Origin: Rhabditoides inermis
Taxonomy: Eukaryota > Nematoda > Chromadorea > Rhabditida > Rhabditidae
DNA length: 64,000 nt
Assembly (NCBI GenBank): GCA_963966185.1
Contig: CAWZYM010000307.1
Span: 436,001 to 500,000 of the forward strand
Direction of reading: 5' to 3'
The notes under the pieces were generated by a model. It saw only the letters and a program-made list of their open reading frames with translations. It was not told where the DNA came from and did not search any database. Positions 1 to 12,251 of the stretch are shown here, piece after piece. Every line of letters starts with the position of its first letter. Position 1 is the first letter of the stretch. The position numbers were made by a program, and so were the translations under genes.

Positions 1-729
1 CACAAAAGAAGAGCAAAGAGAATATAAGATTCAATCCGACTATAAACATCTTTTCACAGTAGATTTTATAATTGAAAAAGAGCCTGTAAACAAGTACACA
101 TCGTTTTTTTTTTGTAAAAAATGTTTTGCAGTTTAGCTGCGTTGTATTTCAAAGCTCGAGTTGGTGGCCTGTTTTTTAAAACGTATCCGCGCACCGTAAA
201 CTGGCTGACGCACACGCGCCATTCAGGGTCTATCCCAGAAGTCCCCAATTGCCCCACTGCGTCACAACCATTACAGGGAAGAGAGGGGAGAGATAGAGAG
301 AAAGAGAAAGGGAGAGAGGGAGAGAGAGAGATAAATAGAGGGAAAGGGAAAGAGAGAGAGAGAGTAGTGTTAGAGACGTATCTGAACACACAGCACACGT
401 CAACTCTTTTTTTTCAGAAGTCAGATGTCAGTTTCTGGAAGTGTTTGAGAATCGGAATATGTAAATTATTACGTACTTGTTGTAGTGAAAAAGAGACGCA
501 GACGGCTGCAAAGACAAGCAATACAGCCGAATATGTACCCATAGCCTGCAACGATGACACTAATTAGCATATGATAATGGAAATATGTCAAAATTGTGGT
601 ATGTAGTATGTGACACAAAACCCATTTTTCTCTGCGAAAACTCACACAAAATTCAATTAGAAACAAAAGCACGCGGACATGGAGAGAGATAAACACAGCG
701 AATATCGTTACAGGTTGAGATGAACGAGC

Positions 730-738
730 CAACGAACG

Positions 739-785
<47 letters not shown>
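730..785. repeat. GA microsatellite
   Basis: A pure GA tract. Similar tracts lie at about 2410-2470, 3516-3559 and 4256-4292. Apart from these and general GA-rich sequence, nothing convincing as a gene is seen from 1 to about 2019. Confidence 0.95.
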
Positions 786-791
<6 letters not shown>

Positions 792-2019
792 AGAGAATGA
801 GAGATGAAGCCAATCGTAAACGTACGAGTTGGAAACGGAACGAAGGAAAAAGAAAGAGACTGCGGACGAACTTCCACCATACGCACTCTCCGCGGATGAG
901 ATGGACGAGATTCAACAGACGAACTACGCGCGATTCTATTAAGATTAGCTCACGATATGTGCGTGAGAGGGAACATAAATAGATGGTTGTGTGGGCACAA
1001 AGCATAACCACTGCCCTCACACAGAATGTACGGCAGAAAAGCGCGTCGCCCGGGTGCAGTCATTGCAGCGGTCTGCTATAAACAGACAACGCGCATGGTA
1101 ATTGGATAATTGAAACATAAAACACAGGAATTCAAGAAAAATTGGCAACGGACCAGAGTGAGAGGTGTGGGAGTGACAGAAGGACAGCAGGACAGGGCGA
1201 GGCAGAGAGTGGGAGAGATTGAGAAAGGGAGGGGGGGGGGGAGATAGAAGGGGGAAGAGAAACACAGAAAGAGAAAGAGAGAGAATCAGAGAGGCGTACC
1301 AGCATTACGAATTACGGGCTCCACCAAGTGTTTTGAGAACGGCTGTCAGTTTGAGTAGTTTTTTTGGATATCTCGTTGAATTGATTTTGAAGTGAGTAAA
1401 AACGAGAAGAGGAGATAAAAAAGTGCAGCTAACAATTCGTAGAATGAGGTGGAGATATAGGGTGATAGAGGAGGAAAAGAAAGAGAAGGGAAGAGAAACT
1501 AAAGAGGGAAGGAGACATGAGAAATGTATCGCTATCGCTGCTTTGCTGCTCGAAATAGCGAGGAAGTGTGGGCGAATTCTATTTGGCAGTCGTCGAGTGA
1601 GGAAGGGTGGGAGTACAATCAGAAGACGTGGGCATCGAGTGAGACGAGAGAGGAGATTCAGAAGGCACGTTGCTCGCAAGGTCTTTCACAGGGGCTTATA
1701 CTAGATTGACCTCGCTAATTGAATACCACTCGAGACTCACTGCGATTCGTTTCTGGAATCGAAGACAAGACACTCACACAAACGACAGAAAAATCGTATT
1801 TCAATGCTGCACAAGCAAGCAATATTCTCAATCCCTTTCAATCTTTGTTCAATAGTGTGCGTTTACGAGTTGGCATATGTGTGAAAATAGGCGAGACGCC
1901 GTTCTTTTGTTTACGAAGGGAAAGAGAGAAAGAGAGACGCGCACTGATTTCAAACAATATTGCGTTATCCTCGCGGCCACAGACGCTTGGTTCCCATTTC
2001 CACCGCATATTCCTCCGTT

Positions 2020-2408
2020 ATGGTCCCTTCTAAGATACTCGTCTGTCTTCTCTGCACTCTCTTCGCCTCACACTCTCTCGCGCGACGTCACCGGAGAACT
2101 AACATGGTAACTTATCTACACGATTAATCGTCAGTAAATAGTAAGTATTGAACGAGGAGGGTGTGTATAATTATGGAGCATAGAAGAAATACTGAGCGTG
2201 CAAAGCAGATTTAGAATGAGCAGGGTAAGTACATAAATTTCCACCGAATTTACTACTTGGCATGTTTACTATGTCGAATGATTCAGGAAAGATCGTAAAG
2301 AAAGAAAGAAAAAGAGCGGCGAAAATGAAATGAGCACTCGATTCAACCACGACCCATTTCACTACGAGAAACGACGCATGGAGAGGGAAAAGAGAGGAAT
2401 ATCCCACT

Positions 2409-2469
<61 letters not shown>

Positions 2470-3514
2470 CCATGCGCTGATGAGTGATGAACGGTTTATA
2501 GGCAATAGCCCAGACTCGTATGACCAGTCATGAAATGATAATGACACTGGACACTGGAATACTAGAAATGAATGCGTGCAAAAATAAGCACACATCATAG
2601 AATATGGAAACGAGGAGGAGTGGCTTAATTCGCGGTGGGAAAGCAGTCGACGTAGCAAAGCAGACGACGATGGCGGGAAGAAGCGTCGGGGGCATAATTG
2701 GCCCGTGTCGAAGTGCAGGCCGAGATTCCTCCACAATACGCCCACCTCATTAATATCCAGACACCATCTTGATCCACTACACTCATTGCGAGAGAATACT
2801 GAAGACAATACAACATTAGAGGTAGATGAGTATATTGGATTTTTCAGGTAGGAATTGTGAACTGGACAGGTCAGAATGTGAAGTTGCACTGCCAATCGGT
2901 GAAAACTGACCACAGGTACGTTTCAGTTATACGTTTGATGAGACAAATACGTTTTCAGAGACCGATTTCTTCATCCCGACGAGCACTTCACGTTTCATTT
3001 TTACGACATCGATCCAGGTGAGTGGAAACGTATGAGAAACGGGCGAAACCGTAGGGATCAAGAAACAAGTAGGGAAACGCACTTGAAAAGGGGAAGTGGA
3101 GTGGTAATCTCCCTCCGAGAAAGAATGGACCCTCAAACAGAAGAACTAATGGGAAAACAAGGGAGCAGGAGAGGGAGGGGAGTGGGAGGAAGGAAGAGAG
3201 ATGGGAGAGAGGGAGAGAGTGGTAGAGATATGGGATGTATCATATCCACCCTCATCCGAGCTGGATTCATAACCGGGATGGCTAGCCGGAAATCGCCTCT
3301 CCGCACAAATACAATTTGGTTTGTGCGAGGGTGGTTGGAGGGAGGGGGGGGGCGGCAGAAGGGTGACGGAGTGGGAGTGACGTTCCCAGACCCACACAAC
3401 ACACACACTCTCACCCAATCACACAATCAACACAAACGATTCGAACGAGTGTGTACGACTGATGCAATGATGTGACGGACATCCCATGATGTGGCACCGA
3501 ACCCTAGGAGATGT

Positions 3515-3561
<47 letters not shown>

Positions 3562-4554
3562 CTGTCGCTAGGGTCGAATAGGATTGACAATCATGTATGC
3601 GATGAACACACGTTGAATATAAAAGATGGAAGAGTGACGCGCCGAAGGACAACGAGAGTGAAAGAAGAGAGGAGTGGGGGTGGAATGGAAGATTGCCGAA
3701 GAGAGCGGGAGGGTGAGGGGGAGAAGGAGAGAGGGTGGACATTATGGACCAATCATACCCTCAAACTCAAGACACCGCAGTTAGTGTGACGCATGGGAGA
3801 CGTGCATTCGGGAAGTATGCCAGGTCCGCAGCTTGCAAGCTATTCAAAGACTCACAAGTCTAGGTAAGAGTATTCACCTCTAGCGAGACACTAAAAACTT
3901 AAATTCGGTAACGTTACGTAGCGGATTGGAGCTTGAGCAGGGTTGCAGGATACATGTGAATGTGTGAAGGACAATGCCCTCTTCCCCCTCTTGCGTCACG
4001 CATTATGCAACACATCATGTGCACGCTTCCACCACACATAATAGCTCCACACTGCGTCGTTTCGCCTAGAGAATGGATAAATAACACGTGCATACAGGAA
4101 GTGTAGTGAGATGAGAGACGAGAGAGTGATATGAGATATGAGCACGGCTCCAGGAAACTCGCATTTCTGGTGCGACGTCTACGGACTGAAAGGGCTGAAC
4201 GCGACGTGGGACGTTTTCGGAAAGGGAGCTCCGAGTAGGAGTAAGCAGACATGGTAGAGAGAGAGAGAGAAAGGGAGGGAGAGAGAGAGAGAGATGTTTC
4301 AGGTTGATGGGAGGGGACGGCGTGGCTCTTGACCACGCAGCGAACAAGGTGTTGACATGGGAGTGGAGGGGCGCGCGACCACTCCTAGCAGAGACGAGGT
4401 GGGAATACAGTTTGTACGGCAAGAACTATGTGTGTTCAGGTCAACCAACTACCCCTCGTACTTTTACCGCTCGAACCGCGCACTCTCCACTGCTCAAACC
4501 AGCATGGATGCCATGCAATCCTTGTACACCCAACAACCACTCTATCCCATGTAA
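2020..4554 (+). CDS. small secreted protein resembling the plant self-incompatibility S1 (SPH) family
   Basis: Six exons join in phase: 2020-2106, 2848-2915, 2959-3017, 4154-4240, 4341-4398 and 4440-4554, giving 474 bases and 157 residues. Exon 1 encodes a signal peptide (MVPSKILVCLLCTLFASHS, then LARR). The mature part begins VGIVNWTGQNVKLHCQS, followed by DRFLHPDEHFTFHFYD, then HFWCDVYG and TWDVF, and then LTWEW. This order (V-I-N, L-HC-S, L-P-G-like, F-F, FxC, DVF, W) matches the S1/SPH beta-sandwich family, including the two cysteines expected to pair. The later second cysteine pair of plant members is absent. The C-terminal 37 residues are Tyr, Ser and Gln rich with no known motif. Introns 1 and 3 are long and GA-rich. 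Exon phases and the C-ending codons make a real gene likely; the family assignment is by pattern only. Confidence 0.62.
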
Positions 4555-5031
4555 CCACGCTAACCTTGACCACATGTTCACCACATCATTTTCTTGTTTG
4601 TTTATCTTAGCTAGAATATAGCACAGAGATAACAGTGCTTCGACCCTTTGAGTCTCCCTCCATTACCTTATTGCCCCCTAAAAAACCGCCTTCCTATCAC
4701 CTGTAACCATTCATAAGGGGATCATACTACAAGGTTCCCTCAATGCACAATACACACTCTATCCCTATCGGCAATATCGGACCGTCTCCACTTTTTATCG
4801 AATGTTCCTTATCTTATGCCGGCACTTGTTTTCGTCGCGCGCCCTATTAGGGGCCAGACTCTAGCTGGCGAATAAACCTGACAGTCATGTTGTAATACCA
4901 TGTTGTAATACGCGTCGCGTGTGATTGATTGTCAGTTGTTCTTTTATTTGATCAAATCAGTGCACTGTTCGCTTGCTTGAGTATTGTGAATGATGTGAAA
5001 TGTTTGGTCTCATTGTAAATAGTGTGTCTAG

Positions 5032-6680
5032 ATGCCAGTTGCTTCGAAGTTCCCTCCGATCGCGGTTCGCCATGACCCCCTTCATGAGAGGCTGCTCCAG
5101 TCGATGAGAGAACACTCCGAACGCAACCCCACCGGATACGCATTCGTCAGTCACATGGCGCATTTGTCTCGTTTTCATTTCTATGTTACATTGGGGTGGT
5201 GTCAATGAGTCAATGCTTTAATTAACATTAACGACAAACAAAACAAGTATTCATATCTAATTTATATTGCATGCCATAGATCAACTCATCGGACCCTCGT
5301 GACCGAGTGACTTGGAGGGAAGTGCACGACCGATCACTCGCGGTTGCCTCATTCCTTCACCAGAAGGGGTTTCACAAAGGAGACATCGCATGCGTCGTGA
5401 GTATCGATTGCTTATCGATTTGCTCGTTGATTGTTCATATCAGAAGACTGCTGTCTACGGTGGTGATTGTGATATCATTATCATTCATGAGAATGATCAG
5501 TATGCGGCTGATAACGGGTGTTACATTGTACTTGCGACTATGACGTGGAAAGTAGGTACAGAAAGCACTGCACGTGCATGAACACGCAAAATAAAAGATT
5601 AAACGAGAGTAATTAGTGCATTGCATAAAAAATAAACTCCGCCTGATCGGTTTGGTTTATATAAGAAAACTGTAGACAACTGTTTTTGTCGCAACGTGTC
5701 ACAATACCTACGAACCTACGCAGACATACTATAGAAATTACAGCTTTGTAGATGAAATGAATGTTGTAAGACGAGTGGTCTGTCATGATCATCCAGACGT
5801 CATGTATGGTTATTTTTCAAAAGAGAAACACATGAACGTAACTCGTAGCTAATGACAGTAGGTACAGAAAGCACTGCACGTGCATGAACACACATGACAT
5901 GACTGTTCTCTGTCTAGGTGCTGTCCAACTGCTGGCAGTATGCGTGTGTATTCGTGGGCGCAGCGGCCGCCGGAGGAGCCATCTCAGGCGCATCCGCCAT
6001 GTTCACCGACTGTACGTTTCCCTCCGAACTGAAATACGAAATGTATAACTGTAGAGACTGGGTTACGTTTTCAAAAAATGAGTACTCTCAAACATACGCC
6101 TCGGACCTCGGGGTTTCACCGAGTCACGAAGAGAGGGGAGTCGAACCCGCGATGAGAGGCACAACTGCGCGCACTGCCACTACAACATGGCTTGTTCCAT
6201 GTCCAAGTGCCTTTTTCAGACGAGTTGTCCCGTCAGTTCGTCGACAGTGGGTGTCGGGTGGTGATCACAGATGAGCCACACCTCGACAAGGTCCGCGTCG
6301 CCATCAAACACAACAGACATGTGCAGGTAGACATTGATAGAGTATTGATCGCTTATCGATTGCTTGAGACTGTGGTGTGCATCCGCAGCTCGGACAAGCC
6401 TCTGCCGCCCGGAGTCACTGACTTCGATGAGGTTCTCAAGTGTAAGATCGACGCCGTGAGAACGTACGTTTCACGGAATACGTCAAGCTATCAAGGTGTG
6501 TGCGTTTCAGTTCTCGCTCGTTCCACCCGGATGATACTGTGGTACTGCCGTATTCATCCGGAACCACCGGAGCCCCCAAGGGAGTGATGCTCACACACAA
6601 GGCATTCGGAACCATGGTCGCTGTGATCGAACGGTGAGAGGGAGAGAGAAGTGGGAGAAAAGGCAGACATGATGCAAAAC

Positions 6681-6724
<44 letters not shown>

Positions 6725-6835
6725 TCTCAGGTTCTTCACCACTGACATCGTTCCGTACCTGGGAGTGGGTGATTTCGACTGGCACAAGGAACACCTAATT
6801 CTATTCCTTCCCTTCTATCATATCTACGGTGAGAT

Positions 6836-6866
<31 letters not shown>

Positions 6867-7840
6867 ATCTCTATCTCTATCTCTATCTCTATCTCTATCT
6901 CTATCTCTATCTCTATCTCTATCTCTATCTCTATCTCTATCTCTATCTCTATCTCTCTCTCCCAGGATGCGGTCTCCTTATGCATGCCATCTTCAACGGC
7001 AACTGTTCGATTATCATGCCGAAATTCGAGCCGGAAGAATTCTGCAAGAACATTCAGGACTACAAGGTTGGGTTCATTGAACATCTCCAAACATCGCAAA
7101 TATGTTTAGGTAAAGATACTGTGCGTGGTGCCTCCCCTGCTCATCTATCTCACAAAGTCGGGAGTGAACAAGAAGTGAGTGGAGAGAGAGGGAGGGAAGA
7201 GAGAGAGGGAGAGAGAGAGGGAGAGAGAGAGAGAGGGAGGGAAGAGAGAGAGGGAGAGAGAGAGGGAGAGAGAGAGAGGGAGAGAGAGAAAGTACTTGCA
7301 GGTACAACCTCTCCTCCCTCCGCTTCCTTATGACGGGGGCAGCTGCCGCAGGAAAGGACATTTGCGAGGAGTTCCTTCGCGAATTCCCACATGTCAAGTT
7401 CCTCGCACAGGGTAAGGCATTCTTCCATTTCACATACATCATACATGAACACAACTCGTGCAACAAAGTACAAACATGACAAAATAGAAAAAATACAATA
7501 AAACGAATCTCAAATGAAGAGCCACCGTGAGGCAGGAGAAAGCGCAGCAGATGTGATCCCTTTCTTGATTCAAGTGTGTTTTGCAGGGTACGGTATGACC
7601 GAGTGTGGTATGGCGTCGCATCTTCCGAACATCCGCCTACCTGAGCCCCATCTCGCGTGCGGACAGCTGGCACCCAACTGCGAACAGAAGCTGTGTACAT
7701 GATTGTTTATTCGTTTACGGTTTACGGTTTCAGATCGTGTGTACATCAACCGGCAAGGAACTGACTGGAAAGCACGAGAGAGGAGAGGTGTGCGTGCGGG
7801 GTCCGACCATCATGAAGGTATGGACCATCTCACTCTCCAT

Positions 7841-7897
<57 letters not shown>

Positions 7898-8529
7898 TTC
7901 TCTCTTTCTCTCTCTCTCATCTCATCTAGGGATACCTCAACCGTCCGGAAGCGACTGCCGAGACGATAGACAAGGACGGGTGGCTGCACACTGGTACGTT
8001 GTGTGTTTGTTTTGAAAATGCGTGTTACTTTTATTGTCATGATTTTGGGCGATATCGGCTACGTGGATGACTACGACCGGGTGGTGATCTGCGACAGACT
8101 GAAGGAGCTCATCAAGGTCAAGGGACTGCAGGTACGCATCCTCCTCTCTTTTTTTCTCTTTCTCTCTCTCCCTCCCTCTCCCCCCCTCTCTCCCTCTCTC
8201 TATCCTTTCTCTCTCAGGTTCCTCCTGCCGAACTCGAGGACCTTCTCCTCTCCCATCCCAACATCAGTGACGCCGCCGTTATCGGTGAGTGAATAATTAG
8301 TGAGTCGTTCTCTTCCGGTTCTGTTGTCTAGCCAGTTCGGATCTATTATTAATCAGTCAGTCATCCCCATCTTAATAAGTCAATTAATAAACCGGTTCTC
8401 AAAAATCAATTAATGAATCGTTTCAGGTATTCCTGACGTGAAGGTCGGAGAACTTCCGCGCGCATACATTGTCAAGACAGGGGATCTCAAGGAACAGGAG
8501 GTGTTCGACTTTGTCAAGAGTGAGTCTCT

Positions 8530-8589
<60 letters not shown>

Positions 8590-8740
8590 TCCTCCCTCTG
8601 CAGGCAAGGTCTCCGCCTACAAGCACCTGACGGGCGGTGTCCGTTTCATCGAGGCTATTCCGAAGTCCCCCACTGGCAAGATCCTCCGTCGCATCCTGCG
8701 AGACCAGGCGAAAGAGGAGACACCGAGGAGCAGAATGTAG
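5032..8740 (+). CDS. acyl-CoA synthetase / 4-coumarate-CoA ligase-like, peroxisomal
   Basis: An AMP-forming ligase of the ANL superfamily, which activates a carboxylic acid with ATP and joins it to CoA. About 17 exons were found, the first being 5032-5145, 5280-5396, 5918-6011, 6220-6326, 6369-6463 and 6511-6633. The ATP-binding loop [11 protein letters not shown] is in exon 6, GYGMTE is near 7590, and TGDIGYVDD and [11 protein letters not shown] follow near 8045-8125. The C-terminal catalytic lysine lies in [11 protein letters not shown]. The protein ends in SRM, a variant type 1 peroxisomal targeting signal. The start is the ATG opening [16 protein letters not shown]. Several introns are filled with GA or CT repeats. 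Two junctions are irregular: no in-phase GT donor after 7690, and GG instead of AG before 8049. Either base errors or early decay could explain them. Confidence 0.9.
6120..6190 (-). repeat. tRNA-like (B-box) sequence, possible SINE fragment
   Basis: On the minus strand, GCGGGTTCGACTCCC follows TAGTGGCAGTGCG, resembling the T arm and D arm of a tRNA, but no full cloverleaf forms. Similar B-box words occur at about 19620-19650 (-) and 46270-46310 (+). Confidence 0.3.
6865..6955. repeat. ATCTCT hexanucleotide microsatellite
   Basis: About fifteen copies of a six-base unit lie inside an intron of the acyl-CoA synthetase gene, next to a CT run. GA or CT tracts in other introns of the same gene lie at about 6685-6722, 7185-7290, 7850-7920 and 8530-8586. 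Confidence 0.9.
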
Positions 8741-8844
8741 ATTTGTAGATTCCTATGCATATTTATATGTTTCATTCGCTTGTATTGCACTTTTGTATGA
8801 ATGAATTATTATTATGATGTATCTATCGTGTCTTAGTAGTCCAT

Positions 8845-9080
8845 GGGACTGCAGGTACGCATCCTCCTCTCTTTTTTTACATTCCATCATCTTCCCTTGC
8901 CCCCGAGTGATCGATCCTCCCAAGTTTATTTTCCCCGTCGCACCCGCCAAGCCCGGTCTACGTGGACAATTGCTGGATCAACGGTACCCGCCACATGTTC
9001 GCTGCTGGCTTTGGAGTTTGAGGAATCCTCGTAGCACGGAGTTGAACCCGCCGAGTACACTTTCTACAATGGCTGTCGCA
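8845..9080 (+). pseudogene. exon-copy fragment followed by an RNase H1-like relic
   Basis: Positions 8845-8878 are an exact 34-base copy of 8122-8155, an exon-intron junction of the upstream ligase gene. From about 8953 one frame reads VYVDNCWINGTR, then FAAGFGV, then a stop. This resembles the first strand of RNase H1 (the D..C..N G and AG.GV pattern), but further stops follow. I read it as a degraded fragment. An AATAAA at 9218-9223 may serve the upstream gene. Confidence 0.35.
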
Positions 9081-9229
9081 ACTTCAACCCAAGCGTGAGA
9101 CCAAGCACACCACACCTCCTTCGCGTCGGATCCCGACAAGAAGGAACCACCGACAGATACTTCACGCAGACTAAACCCTTTGTGTTTCATCTCAGTTGTT
9201 GTATTCTTGATATCGGCAATAAATCAATT

Positions 9230-10400
9230 AGTAGCCTATCAATTCGCCCTAGCCTGTGACATGTAGTAGTTAGATTCGTAATCCGTCAATACAACCATCA
9301 CTTCAGCCATTTTGACACACAACCTCACAACCACGTGTCATTTTTGATAATTGCAATGAGGATCTGCAGTAGTGAACTAGATGTCACGGTTCTAGGAGAA
9401 TGGAGTGGAACTGCAATCTCTCGACTGATAACCGCCTGATAACATTATCAAGTGCTCACACTCTGGTATAGCTATGTGCCCTGTATAGACCTGGATTCAT
9501 TGCGAGCTAAAGTGAAAGTTGCTGCTCTTTTCTCTGATCTTCACGTGCAACGAAACAGCCTTCACATTCAGTGTGGTTTTGCATCAGGCATTAGTGTGAG
9601 GGGAATGCAAATTTGGCACAATAATATCATTTTCCAGGAGCTCCAAATGGACTTTGCTTGTACATTGGCTTGTGGACCGAAACACATTCGATGTCATTGC
9701 ATTTGAGCGACAACGGGACGTGTTCTTCAATGGGACGCACTGAACATGGATAATTATTTGTGTATAGATTATGGTAGTTGGTACACTCACATCGTGTCTC
9801 TGTCGCAGCCAGGATAACAGCGACTGGAAGACCACACACGCGCAATGTAGAAGAAGAATATGGGCACACGTATTAGTCCGTTTTGTTTTATACCAAGTCG
9901 TCAATGAATAACTTATGAGAAGACACTGCGAAGCACTTTATTTTTGTTCAGTACAGTCGTTATACAACTGTATACTGTATACAGACAACTATCAATCTAT
10001 CGGGAAAATGGACATCGTGGACAAGACATGAGAATATGGGAAGAAAGTGACATCACAATAACAAAAATCACAATTCATACCATGAAGTGAGAATGGTCGG
10101 AGGACGTGCAGAACATCAAATATGATATTCTTTCCAGGGCTGAAACAAAAGGTTTTGTTTGTAAAGCAGGATGCTTGACCCATTTAGCTTTGCTATGTAT
10201 ACCAGGAATGCTCAGAGATCTGAGGCCGCAACATATGTCCCGAGGCATCGCAACTTCCATAATATGAATGTACCAGTAATTTGATCTCCGACAAGATACC
10301 AGTGCCTGTGGCGCCTCACATGCTATGAACAACTACTTTGATGCTTGCGACAATGGTCACAATTGGGTATATAAGCTTTGTCTCACATCCATTCTGCACC
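9230..10400. other. intergenic stretch without recognised gene
   Basis: No exon chain with consistent phase, no known motif and no strong repeat was seen on either strand. Confidence 0.6.
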
Positions 10401-10408
10401 ATTCCACC

Positions 10409-11241
10409 ATGTCCTCTCCCCCTCCCTCCTCCACTCCCCGCTTCGACCCCTCCTGCGAGGTTCGCGTCTCCGGCCAGTCCTTCTACCGCTGGCAGTCCCT
10501 CACCCATCCCTCCGTCTCCGTCCTCTTCCAACTCATCTCCATCGATGACGACTGCAACGTCATCGTCTCCTGCTCAGAGTGCAAGAAGGGCAACGTCGGA
10601 AAGAAGTATCGCAACAAGGAGGTGTGTTCATTCTCACATTGTGTATGTGATCTTGTCTGTCTAGGCTGCGACAGTGTGCGTGGAGGCTACTCGCTGGCTG
10701 TCCGACCCTGACTCCTCCCAGCATGTCTCCACCCATCTCTCCCGGTGTGCATACCGTAGGCAGATGGAGAAGGGCGAGACTCTCAACGAGACCTCGCGCA
10801 GCGACGACAGTGGATTCAGCCAGGTTAGTTTATGCATGCAACATTTTCAACATTGTAATGTTGTGATTTAAGGTCTCCTCCTCCGCTTCCTCTTCTCCTT
10901 CTCCTCCTCTGCCGCAACGGTTTGATCAGCCCAAGTCTGCCGCCGCGAAGATGAAGGCTGTTCGGGTGAGGACTCCCCGTCCTGCACCCTACCAGTGCCC
11001 TCTGCCCCTTCCCGTCAGTGCTCCCACTCCCCTCCCCTTCACCTGTCCTCTCCCCATGTCTGTCCCCTTGGACCTCGTTCCCTCCCCTACCATCTCCCTC
11101 CTCTCCCATTTCCAGTTTCCCCTCTGCCCTCTCCCCTTCCAACCGTCTCCTTTCCTCCCCCTCTTTGTCCCTATTCTTCCTCTCCACTCTCCTTCCCTTA
11201 CCCTTCCGCAGTTTTTTCCATTCGTCACTCGCCGACTCTAG
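10409..11241 (+). CDS. 164-residue Cys/His protein of unknown function
   Basis: Four exons join in phase: 10409-10621, 10665-10823, 10873-10965 and 11212-11241. The start ATG has a CCACC context. The first half has a possible zinc-binding set: SCEV near residue 15, CSEC near residue 55, then CVEATRW and HVSTHLSRC near residue 100. The middle is Ser and Pro rich and the end is short and basic (FFPFVTRRL). The last intron is pyrimidine-rich and could be retained, which would give a longer proline-rich tail ending at the same stop. I do not recognise the family. It could be a small divergent zinc-finger protein, possibly transposon-derived, but nothing decides this. Confidence 0.6.
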
Positions 11242-11592
11242 ACTGTACAGAATCTCTCTCGCGTGTACAAATTGTATTTATTAGGTGTCAATTTTTTTGC
11301 GTCGTTATGTTATGCTGAATGTATAATGTTCATAAAATATTTGTTTCGAAGACGATCTTTGTTCATCGCATATACCACGTGTACGCAGTTCATTTGCATC
11401 TCCCCGTCTTTTTGCTATCTCCTCATTTCCATCCCCTTTCTATCGAACTCCCATTTCCTCATTTGCCTCCAGACATCTTGTCGCATAAAAGCCGCCCTCC
11501 GCCGCCCGCCCCGCATTCCACTTCGCCGTAGGTATCTCGTCATCCCGGTGCGTGTCACTTGCCCCGCCCCCTGTGACCCCGCCCCCTTGTAG

Positions 11593-12127
11593 ATGGCGGC
11601 GGCGGATGCGAACCAGCAGGTGTCCTTCACGGACACAGCAGCCGATACCACCAAGGGAGAGGGAGCGGCCAACAATGGAGAGACGTCCACCATCTCCAAC
11701 CTGGTACGCCCCGCCCACTCTGGCCACGCCCACACAGCCATACACCAGTCTGCCGTGTACTGTATGTGTTCGTGTTGCAGATCGGTGCTCTGAAGAAGAA
11801 GAAGGCAGATGAGGGAGGGGACGAGGGAGGAGGAGAGGCGGAGAAGAGCGAGAAGAGTGGAAAGAAGAAGAAGGGAAAGAAGGGAAAGAAGGGGAAGAAA
11901 GGAAAGAAGGGAAAGAAGGTACACAGCCCCCTGCCGCCCTTTCTTATTCCTCCTTACAGGGCAAGGACAAGATGGAGTCGAAGCTGTTCCTGCTTCGTCT
12001 GGAGGGCTCTCCCTGCTGTGCCGCCATCATCGTCGTCGTCGCCTTCCACATCTTCGTTCTCATCGCCTTCGTCATATTCGCCATCTGGACCAAGGGCCAC
12101 GCCGACTGGCTTCTCCCCAACAATTAA
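11593..12127 (+). CDS. lysine-rich single-pass membrane protein
   Basis: Three exons, all in phase 0 (11593-11703, 11781-11918, 11960-12127), encode 138 residues. The N-terminal third is polar. Exon 2 ends in a run of KKGKKGKKGKK repeats, followed by one strong membrane segment (CCAAIIVVVAFHIFVLIA, continuing FVIFAIW) close to the C-terminus. With the Lys-rich stretch before the helix and a short tail after it, the protein looks tail-anchored or type II, with the basic repeat able to contact acidic lipids or nucleic acid. I do not recognise the family. AATAAA at 12246-12251 is a likely poly(A) signal. Confidence 0.75.
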
Positions 12128-12245
12128 GACCGCCCTCACAAGCACCGCCCATCATCAAACCCTCTATCGCTACAACTTCAACAGTTAACTACGCTTTCCC
12201 TGGTTGCATGAGAACAATGTATGATTTACAGTGCCGTTTTCTCGC

Positions 12246-12251
12246 AATAAA
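12246..12251 (+). other. poly(A) signal
   Basis: AATAAA lies 119 bases after the stop of the lysine-rich membrane protein gene. Confidence 0.6.

Noticed and set aside
469..1020. Ser/Leu and Arg/Glu repeat frames across GA/CT tracts here and elsewhere
   Set aside because: They are translations of microsatellites without exon signals.
4304..4621. Longer single frame through 4304-4621 as the last exon of the S1-like gene
   Set aside because: The spliced version (4341-4398 joined to 4440-4554) keeps phase with upstream exons and has C-biased third codon positions, while the long frame does not join in phase.
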